Source of the DNA: CAVXAE01 sp044225565
GTDB taxonomy: Bacteria > Pseudomonadota > Gammaproteobacteria > Steroidobacterales > Steroidobacteraceae
Direction: 5' to 3'
Assembly (NCBI GenBank): GCA_044225565.1
Contig: JBGAIL010000031.1
Location: 1-35,305 of the forward strand
Length of the DNA: 35,305 bases
Shown here: in pieces, positions 15,449 through 24,115 of the stretch
Position numbering within the stretch: the first letter of the stretch is position 1
Layout: each line of letters begins with the position of its first letter
The notes under the pieces: generated by a model
What the model saw: only the letters and a program-made list of their open reading frames with translations
The model's database searches: none
What the model was told of the DNA's origin: nothing
Program-made: the position numbers and the translations under genes

Positions 15449-17157
15449 GGCGGGTCGGCGGTGCCGGGCGGGCCGTCGGCGCCGACCGGCGCGGCGTATC
15501 GATATCCGCGTTCCTCGAGCACGCGCACCAGAGGCGCCAGGTGCCTTTCGTAATTGCGCCACCGTCCGATGGAGCTCGAGTAAATGGGTTGCCGCACCTG
15601 CCAGCGGCTCGGCGTCATCACGGTGCGGTCCGCTTCCTGGAAATTGAGGCAGGCATCGTCCCAGGGCAGGCCGCAATGCGCGACCAGGGCGCGGCTGCCC
15701 GCTTCCTGATCCGCGATCAGCTCCTCGTAGCGCTGCTCGTAGAGCGGCAACGGCAGCACCTCGCGCCAGTGCGCCATCAACCGCTCGTACTGGAGGTAAT
15801 ACCGGCCGATGCTCTCTACGTCCGTGGTGAAGTCGCGCGAGAGCCGGAAGAGCTCGATGAAGCAGGAGAGCCCGGAGTCGAGCGGATCCCGCCGGCAATG
15901 GATCACCCGGGCATTGGGGAACAGCGTGGCGATGAGGCCGAGATGGGTGAAGTTCACGGGAAGCTTGTCCGTGATGCGCAGCGCTTCCGCCGGCGCGAGT
16001 GCCTCGGCCGTCTCGAGATAGCGCTGCGCGAGGCTCGCGACTTCCTCCGCGTTCAGCTGCGTGATGCGCTGCGGATAGTCCGGCCGCAGGCTCTTGGCAA
16101 TGTCGGGAATGCCCTGCAGCTCGCCGGCGCCGAAGATCGCCGGATGGCTCGCGAGAATCTGCTCCGTGAGCGTGGTGCCCGAGCGCGGCATGCCGACGAT
16201 GAAGACCGGTCGCTGCGATTCCGAGCCGCCGCGCCGAAGATTCCTGAAGTAGTCCGCCGAGAAAGTCTCGATGACGCGGTCGAAATAAGCGGCGACCGCG
16301 CTTTCCTCGAACGGCCCGCTCATGCGGCGCACGACGGCCTTGGCTGCACGGAAGTGCGCGAAGGCCTCGTCGAACCGCTGCTGCCGGTCGTAATACTTTC
16401 CCAGGCCGTGATGCAGCTTCACGCGGTCTTCGTCCGGCACGTCCGGCCTGGCGACGCGGCGCTCCGCTTCGTCTACGGTCTGCGCATCCGGCCGGTAGGA
16501 GCGGATGGAGATCAGGTTGGCCAGCGACTTCACGTGCCCGGGCTGCAGCCGCTGCACTTCGCGATAGTGTTCGATGGCTTCCTCGAAGCGCCCCTTCTGC
16601 TCGAGGAGCACGCCGAGATTGTGGCGCGAAGGCACGTGGTCCGGCTGGATCCCGAGCGCGCGCTCGAACAGCTGCAGCGCTTCGTCATAGGACGCGTTGT
16701 CCTTGAGGGCGTTGGCGAGATTGTAGGTGCTGTTGATGGTGCGCGGATCGAGCTCGAGCGCCCGCCGGTAGAGCTCGATGGCCCGCTCGCGCTCGCCGTT
16801 CAGCGCCAGCACGTTGGCCAGGTTGTTGATGGAGTCGATGTGCTGCGGATCCACCTCGAGCGCGCTCGAAGCATGCGGATGGCTTCGCGCGCGTTCTTCT
16901 GCGAGAGCACGATCTGTCCGAGAGGTTGTGGGCGCGGCGTCCTTCGGATCCAGGCGGATGGAGCGGCGCAGCAGCTCCACGGCGCGAGCGGTGTGGCCCG
17001 TTTGCTGCGCGACCAGGCCGAGATAGTGCAGCGCGGTGGGATGGTCCGGCAGCTGCGCGAGCACCTGGCGATACACGTGGTAGGCCGCCTCGATCTCGCC
17101 CCTCTTGTGGCGCTCCAGCGCGTCGCGCAGCAGGCGGTCGGCTTCAGCTTTCGTCAT
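15436..17157 (-). CDS. TPR-repeat sulfotransferase (three apparent 1-base deletions in the TPR part)
   Basis: As sequenced, 573 residues from the ATG at 17157 (MTKAEADRLLRDALERHKRG). The first half consists of tetratricopeptide repeats (for example INNLANVLALNGERERAIEL and HNLGVLLEQKGRFEEAIEHY). The second half is a sulfotransferase domain with the PAPS 5'-phosphosulfate loop VFIVGMPRSGTTLTEQILAS and the 3'-phosphate site RVIHCRRDPLDSGLSC. Between about 16860 and 16935 the repeat is garbled (PTTSRTDRALAEERARSHPH). A neighbouring frame there gives QIVLSQKNAREAIRMLRA, a normal TPR helix pair. Restoring one base near 16932, 16917 and 16862 rebuilds a continuous repeat. Such proteins are often encoded beside TonB receptors in related bacteria; their acceptor substrate is generally unknown. 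Confidence 0.9.
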   Translation of the reverse strand: MTKAEADRLLRDALERHKRGEIEAAYHVYRQVLAQLPDHPTALHYLGLVAQQTGHTARAVELLRRSIRLDPKDAAPTTSRTDRALAEERARSHPHASSALEVDPQHIDSINNLANVLALNGERERAIELYRRALELDPRTINSTYNLANALKDNASYDEALQLFERALGIQPDHVPSRHNLGVLLEQKGRFEEAIEHYREVQRLQPGHVKSLANLISIRSYRPDAQTVDEAERRVARPDVPDEDRVKLHHGLGKYYDRQQRFDEAFAHFRAAKAVVRRMSGPFEESAVAAYFDRVIETFSADYFRNLRRGGSESQRPVFIVGMPRSGTTLTEQILASHPAIFGAGELQGIPDIAKSLRPDYPQRITQLNAEEVASLAQRYLETAEALAPAEALRITDKLPVNFTHLGLIATLFPNARVIHCRRDPLDSGLSCFIELFRLSRDFTTDVESIGRYYLQYERLMAHWREVLPLPLYEQRYEELIADQEAGSRALVAHCGLPWDDACLNFQEADRTVMTPSRWQVRQPIYSSSIGRWRNYERHLAPLVRVLEERGYRYAAPVGADGPPGTADPPQNL

Positions 17158-17300
17158 GGCGGCTAGTGTAGCGGGTGGGATTCGGCTCCGGGCGCGGCGT
17201 GCCATAGCGGAAATTTGCGGCCTCCCGGGCGTAAAGAGTGCGATCGCCTGCGCCGGCACCCGTAGCCTTGCAGGCTTGCCGGCCTGGAGCTCGCTCGCCC

Positions 17301-20228
17301 ATGACACATTCTTCCAAGCTTCGTTCGCGCGGATGGCCGCCCTTCGTTCTGTGCCTGGTCAGTGCCTGCGGCATTGCGTTGGCCGCGAGGGTGACGGCAG
17401 CACCCGCATCAGCGGCAAACGAATCGGTCGCACCGACACAGAGCGTGGAGCCGCTGCTGAAGCGGGCGCGCGGCACGCAGCTCACGGAGAGCGTGCCGGC
17501 CCCCGAGACGGTGCTCGGATTCACGCCCGGCGAGCGGCCGGTGCGCCACCACGAGGCCGTGGCGTACTACGAGGCGCTGGCGTCGACCTCCGACCGCGTG
17601 AAGATACGGGACTACGGCCGTACCTCCGAGGGGCGCAGGCTCTTCGTCGTCATCGTTTCCGCGCCGGAGAACCTGGCCCGGCTCGAGACCATCCAGTCGC
17701 AGAAGCGCCAGCTCGGTGACGAGGCGCCTGCGGAAGGCACGGCGAGGAGCCTCATCGCGAATCTGCCGGCGACGGCATGGATGGGCTATGGCATCCACGG
17801 CGACGAGATCTCCGGCCCGGACGCTGCGATCGAGCTCGCCTACCGGCTCGCCGCCGGCACCGACGAGGGCACGCAGAAGCTGCTGCGCAACGTCATCGTG
17901 CACCTGGACCCGATGTTCAACGCGGACGGCCGCGAGCGCTCCCTGGCGCATACCTCGGCCTTCCGGCGGCTCACGCCCAACGAGGACACCCAGGACCTGT
18001 CCCACTTCGCCTTCTGGCCTTCCGGGCGGGGTAATCATTATCTCTTCGATCTCAACCGGGACGCGCTCTACACCGTGCAGCAGGAGGCGCGCTCGCGCGT
18101 CGCCGCCATCCTCGATGCGCGCCCGCAATTCATGATCGACGCCCACGAGATGGAGTCCGACCACACCTTCCTGTTCGCCGTGCCGGCCGAGCCGCTCAAT
18201 CCGCTGTTGCCGGCGAGCGTGCACCAGTCCTGGCGGGAGCTCGCCGCGGACCATGCGGCGGCTTTCGATCGGGATGGCACGAGCTACTACTCGCGTTCCT
18301 GGAACGAAGATTTCTATCCGGGATATTTCGACATCTGGCCGGCCTATCTCGGCGCGGTGCCGATGATCTACGAGCAGGCGGCCACGGCGGGCACGACGCT
18401 GAAGCTCCCCAACGGGCTGCGCCGCAGCTACGCAGAGAGCGTCGAGCATCAGTTGCGAAGCTCGCTGGCGAATCTGCAGACGGTCGCGAACGGCCGCGAG
18501 GCCTTCCTCTCGCGATGGGCGCAGGAGCGCCGAAAAGCGTCGCAAGGCGGCGGTTCAGCGCGTCAGGCGTGGCTCATCCTTCCCGGGGATGCTTACAAGA
18601 CGAAGCAGGCTGCCACCACCCTGCGCGCGCAGGGGCTCACGGTGGAGGTATTGCGGAGCGCGGTGAAGGCGTCCGATCTGCACTCCACCTGGGACGCGGA
18701 GGGCCGTTCGCTGTCGCTGCCGGCGGGCACGCTGCTCGTTCGTGCCGCGCAACCGCTCGGCGCGCTCGCACACAACCTTCTCGATCTGCACGTGCCGATG
18801 CCGGCGGACTTCCTGAAGCACGAGCGGAGGGGGCTGGATCTCGACGGGAACTCCCTGCTGTACGACACCACCGCATGGTCCCTGCCTCATGCGTACGCGG
18901 CAGATGTGCTGTGGTCCGGTCGCGTGCCCGCCGGAGACTGGCGAGTGCTGAATGACGCGTCGGAGGCGGTGGCGGCGGCTCCCGAGGTCGTCGACGGCCG
19001 TTATGGCTATCTCTATCGCGATCCTTCGCTTTTCGCCACGGCCCGGTTGCTCGAGCGCGGGGTGAAGGTGCGCGTGGCGCGCAAACCATTCACGCAGGGC
19101 GGCACCTCATACGAGCGCGGCACCTTCCTCATCCGCAACGACGATCAGGAAAGCGCCGTGATCGAAGCGCTCCGTGCAGAACAGAAGGTGAGCGGAGCGT
19201 CGTTCGTCGCATTGGGCAGCGCGCGTATCCTCGAAGGTCCGGACCTGGGCGACGAAGCCTTCCAGCTGCTCACGGCGCCGCGGATCGCCGTCATCGCCGG
19301 CGCGGGCACGGAAAGCCTGAACGTCGGCGCGATGATGCATCTCTTCGATTCCTCGATCGGGGTGCCTTTCACACTGCTCGATCTCGACCGTCTCGGCGAC
19401 GCGGATCTCTCCGGCTACAACGTCATCGTGATGCCGGACGTCGACGACGAAGGTACGGTCGCCGCGCTGCTCAAGGCGGATCGACTGGACGCGCTCAAAC
19501 GGTGGGTGGAAGGCGGTGGCACGCTCGTTGCGCTGCGCGGCGGAGCAGACGTGCTGGCGGGGTCGGGGTGGACCACGTCGAAGCTGCGCCAGGACGTCAT
19601 CGAGAAATATCCGCCGCTGATGTTCGGACGCACGGCTGAGGCTGTTTTCGCCCAGGATTTCGTACGGGCCGCGGGCGCGTCGGGACTCGATGCGCCGGCC
19701 AGTGCGAAGGACGAGGGAACCACGCTGCCCGTCATTTCGCCTGCCGCGCAGCCCTTCCTGAATGCGACGGCCGCGAAGCCTTTCGTGTTTCCAGCCACGG
19801 CGCCCACGCTGGAGAAGTGGCTGGAGGGCGCTCCGGCAGCCGATGCGTTGAAGGCGGAAGCGGGGCGGCTGCTGCGGCGATATCTGCCGCACGGCTCGTA
19901 CCTGAGCGTGGAGCTGAAGCCCACCCACTGGCTGGCTTTCGGCGTTCCGTCGCGCATTCCTTCGATGTTCCGCGAGTCGGAGGCATTGATCGCCGATGGC
20001 GACGTCGAGGCGATCGGTCGTTACGCCGAGCCGAGACGGCTCGCCTTGTCTGGGCTGGTATGGCCCGAGGCCGTGGGCTACATCGCGGGCACCGCGCATC
20101 TGGTACGCGAGAAGCACGGCGCCGGGCAGGTGATCCTGTTCGCGAATGACCCCGTGTTCCGCGGGTATTCGCTGGGCACCCAGCGGCTGTTCCTGAACGC
20201 GACCGTGCTCGGGCCGGCGTTCCGATAG
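17301..20228 (+). CDS. exported M14-family zinc carboxypeptidase-like protein, large multidomain
   Basis: The start at 17301 (MTHSSKLRSRGWPPFVLCLV) gives a normal signal peptide; an earlier ATG at 17238 would bury it. The protein has 975 residues. The M14 domain covers about residues 80-400, with zinc ligands H166 and E169 in GIHGDEISGPDAAIELAYRL and H282 in MIDAHEMESD. The stretch VHLDPMFNADGRERS is the family Asn/Arg substrate-site region. A long C-terminal part follows, including a class-I glutamine-amidotransferase-like fold around residues 670-760 (RIAVIAGAGTESLNVGAMMH and LKRWVEGGGTLVALRGG). This layout matches large periplasmic M14 members of Proteobacteria and Bacteroidetes. It is divergent from the sulfotransferase with 143 bp between starts. 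Substrate unknown; peptide or amide hydrolysis is likely. Confidence 0.9.
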   Translation: MTHSSKLRSRGWPPFVLCLVSACGIALAARVTAAPASAANESVAPTQSVEPLLKRARGTQLTESVPAPETVLGFTPGERPVRHHEAVAYYEALASTSDRVKIRDYGRTSEGRRLFVVIVSAPENLARLETIQSQKRQLGDEAPAEGTARSLIANLPATAWMGYGIHGDEISGPDAAIELAYRLAAGTDEGTQKLLRNVIVHLDPMFNADGRERSLAHTSAFRRLTPNEDTQDLSHFAFWPSGRGNHYLFDLNRDALYTVQQEARSRVAAILDARPQFMIDAHEMESDHTFLFAVPAEPLNPLLPASVHQSWRELAADHAAAFDRDGTSYYSRSWNEDFYPGYFDIWPAYLGAVPMIYEQAATAGTTLKLPNGLRRSYAESVEHQLRSSLANLQTVANGREAFLSRWAQERRKASQGGGSARQAWLILPGDAYKTKQAATTLRAQGLTVEVLRSAVKASDLHSTWDAEGRSLSLPAGTLLVRAAQPLGALAHNLLDLHVPMPADFLKHERRGLDLDGNSLLYDTTAWSLPHAYAADVLWSGRVPAGDWRVLNDASEAVAAAPEVVDGRYGYLYRDPSLFATARLLERGVKVRVARKPFTQGGTSYERGTFLIRNDDQESAVIEALRAEQKVSGASFVALGSARILEGPDLGDEAFQLLTAPRIAVIAGAGTESLNVGAMMHLFDSSIGVPFTLLDLDRLGDADLSGYNVIVMPDVDDEGTVAALLKADRLDALKRWVEGGGTLVALRGGADVLAGSGWTTSKLRQDVIEKYPPLMFGRTAEAVFAQDFVRAAGASGLDAPASAKDEGTTLPVISPAAQPFLNATAAKPFVFPATAPTLEKWLEGAPAADALKAEAGRLLRRYLPHGSYLSVELKPTHWLAFGVPSRIPSMFRESEALIADGDVEAIGRYAEPRRLALSGLVWPEAVGYIAGTAHLVREKHGAGQVILFANDPVFRGYSLGTQRLFLNATVLGPAFR

Positions 20229-20332
20229 CGAAGCAGGTAGCTGGAGGCGTCAGGCTGCCGTCAGCGGTCGCTGATAACCTGCGGCGCGGTCCAGTACCCA
20301 CACGCGCCATCCTGCGCGGAAGGAACGAGAAA

Positions 20333-21341
20333 GTGTCCCAAGCATCCCTGAAGAAAGCCGCGCTGCTCGCGGTCACCGCTGCCGTGGCAGCGGGCCTCGC
20401 CGGCGCGAAAGAGGCCGGTTACTCCGTGGTCGACAAGTTCGGCGGTCCCGACGGCGGCTACGACTACATCTCGGTCGACAGCGCGAAGCAGCGCGTGTTC
20501 GTCGGCCGCAGCGACGGAGTGATGACCATCGACCTCGCGACCCGCAAAGTCACGCCGGTGTTCGTGAAGGCCGACGACGTCGCCGCGGTGCTCATCATCA
20601 CCGGCACCGACCTCATGCTCTCCACCAATGGCGGCAGCAACAACGCGACGCTGTTCGACCGCAACACCGGCAAGGTGAAGGCTGTCATCCCGACCGGTGA
20701 GGAGCCGGACGGCGCGCTGTACGACGAGCGCACCGGCCTCGCGTTCGTCATGAACAGCGGCATGAAGAGGACGTCACGCTCATCGACATCAAGAAGGCCG
20801 CGCCGGTCGCCACGATTCCCGTGCACGGCACGCCCGAAGCCGCCGCCGTCGACGGCAAGGGTCGGCTGTACGTGAACATCGAGGACAAGGCGGAAGTGGC
20901 CGTCATCGACATCGCCTCGCGCAAGGTCGTGGCGAACCACAAGCTGCCGGGCTGCGAAGAGCCGACCGGCCTCGCGTTCGATTCCGTGAGCGGGAGCTCA
21001 TCTCCGCGTGCCACAACGGCACCGCGAAGCTGATCGATGCGAAGAGCGGCTCGGACAAGGGCAGCGTCGCCATCGGCGAAGGCGCGGACGGCGCCCTGTT
21101 CGATGCCCAGCGCCGGCTCGCCTACGTGTCGTGCATGGACGGCACGCTCCATCTTTCCGCTCGGCAACGACGGCAAGGCAGGGCGGTCGCCAGGGTGAAG
21201 ACGGCCGTTGGCGCCCGCACCCAGGCGCTGGACCCCAAGACGGGTCGCGTGTACCTGCCTCGCGCGGACTACAAAGCCGCAGCGGACGGCAAGCGCACTC
21301 GCGTGCCGGGTACGTTCGAGGTGCTGGTCGTATCGCCTTGA
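20333..21341 (+). pseudogene. YncE/YVTN-type beta-propeller protein, exported; frame broken by about four indels
   Basis: Starts with GTG at 20333 (SQASLKKAALLAVTAAVAAG, a signal peptide) preceded by GGAAGGAACGAG. Propeller-type repeats follow, such as YDYISVDSAKQRVFVGRSDG and LSTNGGSNNATLFDRNTGKV. The frame shifts near 20765, and the protein continues in another frame (EDVTLIDIKKAAPVATIPVH, then LYVNIEDKAEVAVIDIASRK). It shifts again near 20993 (CHNGTAKLIDAKSGSDKGSV), and near 21154 and 21184 a short third-frame stretch reads PLGNDGKAG. It ends at the TGA 21339-21341. Repaired, it would have about 336 residues. YncE-like proteins are periplasmic seven-bladed propellers of uncertain function. 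All blades remain readable, which points to sequencing error rather than long decay. Confidence 0.85.
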
Positions 21342-21347
21342 AGAACT

Positions 21348-21381
21348 GGGGTCAGGTCTTGCATTTGCAAGACCTGACCCC
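21348..21381 (+). terminator. perfect 34-bp palindrome between convergent genes, terminator or REP-like element
   Basis: Sixteen bases (21348-21363, beginning GGGGTCAGGTCTTGC) are exactly mirrored by 21366-21381 around a two-base TT centre; as RNA it forms a 15-bp stem with a four-base loop. It starts 7 bp after the propeller stop and ends 9 bp before the convergent oxidase stop, so it could end transcription from both sides. A T-rich tail (CGTCTCTATCTC) follows on the plus strand. The GGGGTCAGGTCTTGC core is, to my recollection, a motif repeated in many proteobacterial genomes, so a REP/RAYT-type origin is possible. Confidence 0.7.
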
Positions 21382-21390
21382 GTCTCTATC

Positions 21391-22643
21391 TCAATGCGGC
21401 TTGTGAGTGGCGAGCGCCAGCCGCTGCTCCACTTTTCCGGTGCCCAGCACCAGATTCGCCACGTGCTTGCCCACTGCCGGGCCGTGCTTGAACCCGTGTC
21501 CGCTGCCGCCGCCGGCAATCCACACGTTCTGCCACGTCGGATGGCGGTCGATGATGAGGTCGCCGTTGTCGCTGTTCTCGTACTGGCACACCCGCGTCTC
21601 CGACAGCGGGCGCTTCGCAATGGCAGGAAAGCGGCGTGAAAGATAGGCGCGCACGTCCGCCAGCGCCTGGTCGCCGATGCGGCGGTCCATCGTATCGGGA
21701 TCGACGCGGGGGCCGTGCGCATCGAGCGCGACCTTGAAGCCGCGATGCTCGATGCTGGGAAAGCCGTAGTGCAGGTCCTTGCTGCTCATGTCCACCCATG
21801 CGGGCATGTGCGGATCCTCAAGCGGGCGTCGCCGGCTTCCGGGCGCGAAGAACACGTCCTGCCGGCTCGGCACGATGCGGGCACCGACCACTTCCGGAAA
21901 CAGCCTGGGCAGCCAGGGACCGCAGGCGAATACGAAGCGGTCCGCGTGCAGCGTCTCGTTCGAGAGACCGTCCGCCGCGCTCGTCTCTCCCGGGCTGGTC
22001 CCGGCGATCGCCTCGAGCGCCGGCCGCCGGCACGCGGCGGCGAGACGGCGAACTGCCGATACCGGCCGCCGGCCTTCTCCAATTCCGTCACCAGAGTCTG
22101 TACGCCACGGCGCGCCATCAGCGCGCCCATGGTCGGCTGCAGCACGCCGACCTCGATGCCGGTGAAGTCGATCTGCGGCCAGCGCTTCTTCATCTCCGGC
22201 ACGCCCAGCTTCTCGATCGGGATGCCGAGACTGCGCTGCAGCGCCATGCTGCGCGCGATCTCCTCGACGTCCTCAGGGTAGATGTAGAGCGCACCGACTT
22301 GATGGAAGATGGAAGCTCGCTGGACGCTTCGAGAGCGCCTGCCATTCGGCCAGCGACTCCCATGCCCGCGCGTGTAGAGCGGATCCCCGCCGTACTCGGT
22401 TCGGATGAGCCGCGTCTCGCCGCCCGATGAAGCCCGCGAGTGCGAGGGCCCCCACGCGTCCACCAGCAGCACGGATTGGCCCCGCTTCTGCAGATTCCAC
22501 GCCGTCCACGCGCCGAACACGCCGGCGCCCACGACGATGACATCCACCTTGTCGTTGCCGGCCGCGGCGCGCGTCACGTCGGGCAGGGCGGCGAGCGCGC
22601 TGGCACCGGCCATGCCGGCAAGCATTCCGCGTCGTGAGATCAT
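21391..22643 (-). pseudogene. Tat-exported FAD-dependent amine oxidase, sarcosine-oxidase-like; frame broken by about three indels
   Basis: Begins at 22643 with MISRRGMLAGMAGASALAAL, a twin-arginine signal, and its ATG overlaps the permease stop (ATGA). The FAD-binding Rossmann motif is VDVIVVGAGVFGAWTAWNLQ. The frame shifts near 22367 (the stretch AWESLAEWQALSKR is in another frame), returns near 22320 (FHQVGALYIYPEDVEEIARS) and shifts again near 22024. The rest reads through ADRFVFACGPWLPRLFPEVV to the end. The C-terminal part has CQYENSDNGDLIIDRHP and GGGSGHGFKHGPAVGKHVAN. This matches the monomeric sarcosine oxidase / N-methyltryptophan oxidase family, including the Cys that carries covalent FAD. 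Repaired length is about 417 residues. Likely role: oxidation of a secondary amine or N-methyl amino acid. Active-site residues are kept, so sequence error is likelier than a dead gene. Confidence 0.87.
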
Positions 22644-24019
22644 CCCGGCTCCCTTGAGCGCCTGAGGCCCGCGACCGCCGCGTAGGCGAGCGAGAAGAGG
22701 GCGGTGAGGATCAGCCCGGCCCACAGCTGTGGCCGCAGGTCCGGCTGGAATGCCATCGAGAGCAGCACGCCGGCGATGGCGGCGATGACCGCGTAGCTGC
22801 TCGCCGGGAAGAGCCAGGCGCGGAACGTGAGCCGCTCGGGCGCTTCGCGCTCGATGCGGCGGCGATGGCGGATCTGCGCGAGGCTCAGCATCAGGTAGAT
22901 CGCGAGCATCACCGTGCCGGAGGCGTTCGCCAGGAACGAGAAGATGGCGGTGGGGAAATAGATGGAGCCCACCAGCGCGGTGCAGGCGACGAGGCTGCCG
23001 ATGAGCACGGCCCGGACGGGCACGCCGCGATCGTTGGTCTGCACGAGCCACTTCGGCGCATCCGACTTGGCGGCGAGCACGAAGAGCACGCGCGACGACA
23101 CATAGAACCCCGCGTTGATGCAGGACAGCGCCGCCACCAGCACGATGCCGTTCATGATCTGCGACACCCACGGGATGCCGATGCGCGCGAGCGCCATGCC
23201 GAACGCCGAATCGCCCGGGTGGATCGACGACCAGGGGATGATCGCCACCACCATGAACATCGAGAGCACGAAGAACAGCATGATGCGCAGGATCAGCGTG
23301 GTGGTGAGCTTCGCGATGGCGCGGCCCGGCTCGTGCGATTCCGCGGCGGCGACGGTCACGATTTCCGCGCCCACGAGCGCGAAGACCACGGTGGTGATGC
23401 CGGCGAAGACGGCGCCGATCCCGAACGGCGCGAAGCCTCCCGAGCCGAAGAGGTTGGCCTGAGCCGCCGGCGGCGTCGCGGTGAAGCCGAACAGGTGCGC
23501 GGCACCCAGCAGCAGGAACACGACGAGCGCGATGACCTTGATGGTGGAGAGCACGAACTCCGCCTCGCCGAAGGCGCGCGCCGACATGAGGTTGATGCCG
23601 GTCAGGAGGATGAGGAGGCCGAAGCCCATCTGCCACAGCGGCAGGTCGACCCAGAGGCGCAGGATGGAAGCGCCGGCCAGTGCCTCGACCGCCAGCGCGA
23701 GCACCCAGAAGTACCAGTAGAGCCAGCCGCTCGTGAAGCCGGCCCAGGAGCCGAGGCCCATGCGGATGTATTCGGTGAACGAGCCGGCTTCCGGCGACAC
23801 CGCGGCCATCTCCGCGAGCATGCGCATCACGAAGAGCACCAGCACGCCGGCGAGCACGTAGCTCACCACGATGGCCGGGCCCACCGCCGCGATCGCCGCG
23901 CTGCTCTGGATGAACAGGCCCGAGCCGAGGATGCCGCCGATGGAGATCATCGCGATGTGCCGCGATTTCAGGCTCTTGCGCAGGGCGGACACGGGGGTGG
24001 GATCGTGCGCTTCGGCCAT
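22640..24019 (-). CDS. APC-superfamily amino-acid permease
   Basis: A 459-residue inner-membrane transporter with about twelve hydrophobic spans. The start at 24019 (MAEAHDPTPVSALRKSLKSR) is chosen because the hydrophilic lead and first span match AAT-type permeases; in-frame ATGs further up (to 24085) cannot be excluded. Span 1 carries the substrate-site signature HIAMISIGGILGSGLFIQSS. It is followed by EMAAVSPEAGSFTEYIRMGL and the span-6 sequence FALVGAEIVTVAAAES. These are typical of the amino-acid transporter group that includes GABA, proline and aromatic permeases. The stop overlaps the start of the flavoenzyme, so uptake and oxidation of the same amino compound is a reasonable reading. 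The gene is divergent from the aminopeptidase operon. Confidence 0.93.
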   Translation of the reverse strand: MAEAHDPTPVSALRKSLKSRHIAMISIGGILGSGLFIQSSAAIAAVGPAIVVSYVLAGVLVLFVMRMLAEMAAVSPEAGSFTEYIRMGLGSWAGFTSGWLYWYFWVLALAVEALAGASILRLWVDLPLWQMGFGLLILLTGINLMSARAFGEAEFVLSTIKVIALVVFLLLGAAHLFGFTATPPAAQANLFGSGGFAPFGIGAVFAGITTVVFALVGAEIVTVAAAESHEPGRAIAKLTTTLILRIMLFFVLSMFMVVAIIPWSSIHPGDSAFGMALARIGIPWVSQIMNGIVLVAALSCINAGFYVSSRVLFVLAAKSDAPKWLVQTNDRGVPVRAVLIGSLVACTALVGSIYFPTAIFSFLANASGTVMLAIYLMLSLAQIRHRRRIEREAPERLTFRAWLFPASSYAVIAAIAGVLLSMAFQPDLRPQLWAGLILTALFSLAYAAVAGLRRSREPG

Positions 24020-24045
24020 TGTAGAAGTTTTTTCAGGAATGGGGT

Positions 24046-24075
24046 TTGACGCTCTCATTGTCATAGAAGTAATAT
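24046..24075 (+). promoter_or_regulatory. sigma-70-type promoter for the aminopeptidase operon
   Basis: TTGACG at 24046-24051 and TAATAT at 24070-24075 are separated by 18 bp, a close match to the housekeeping consensus in an unusually AT-rich pocket. Transcription would begin about 24082, leaving a leader of about 34 bases before the ATG at 24116. The pocket lies between divergent genes, and the permease promoter probably overlaps it on the other strand. Confidence 0.6.
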
Positions 24076-24115
24076 TTTTATGCAATCGAGGCGGACTCGC
24101 GGGAGCGGCGGCAGC

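Noticed and set aside
12563..15898. 1111-codon minus-strand open frame opposite the second receptor
   Set aside because: Same antisense artefact; the sense strand holds a full receptor with all motifs.
22644..23636. Long N-terminal extension of the flavoenzyme frame into the permease gene
   Set aside because: The real start is the Tat signal at 22643, overlapping the permease stop; the extension is permease sequence read in another frame.
22865..24049. 394-codon plus-strand open frame opposite the permease
   Set aside because: His/Arg/Asp/Glu-rich mirror of membrane-span codons; no recognisable fold.
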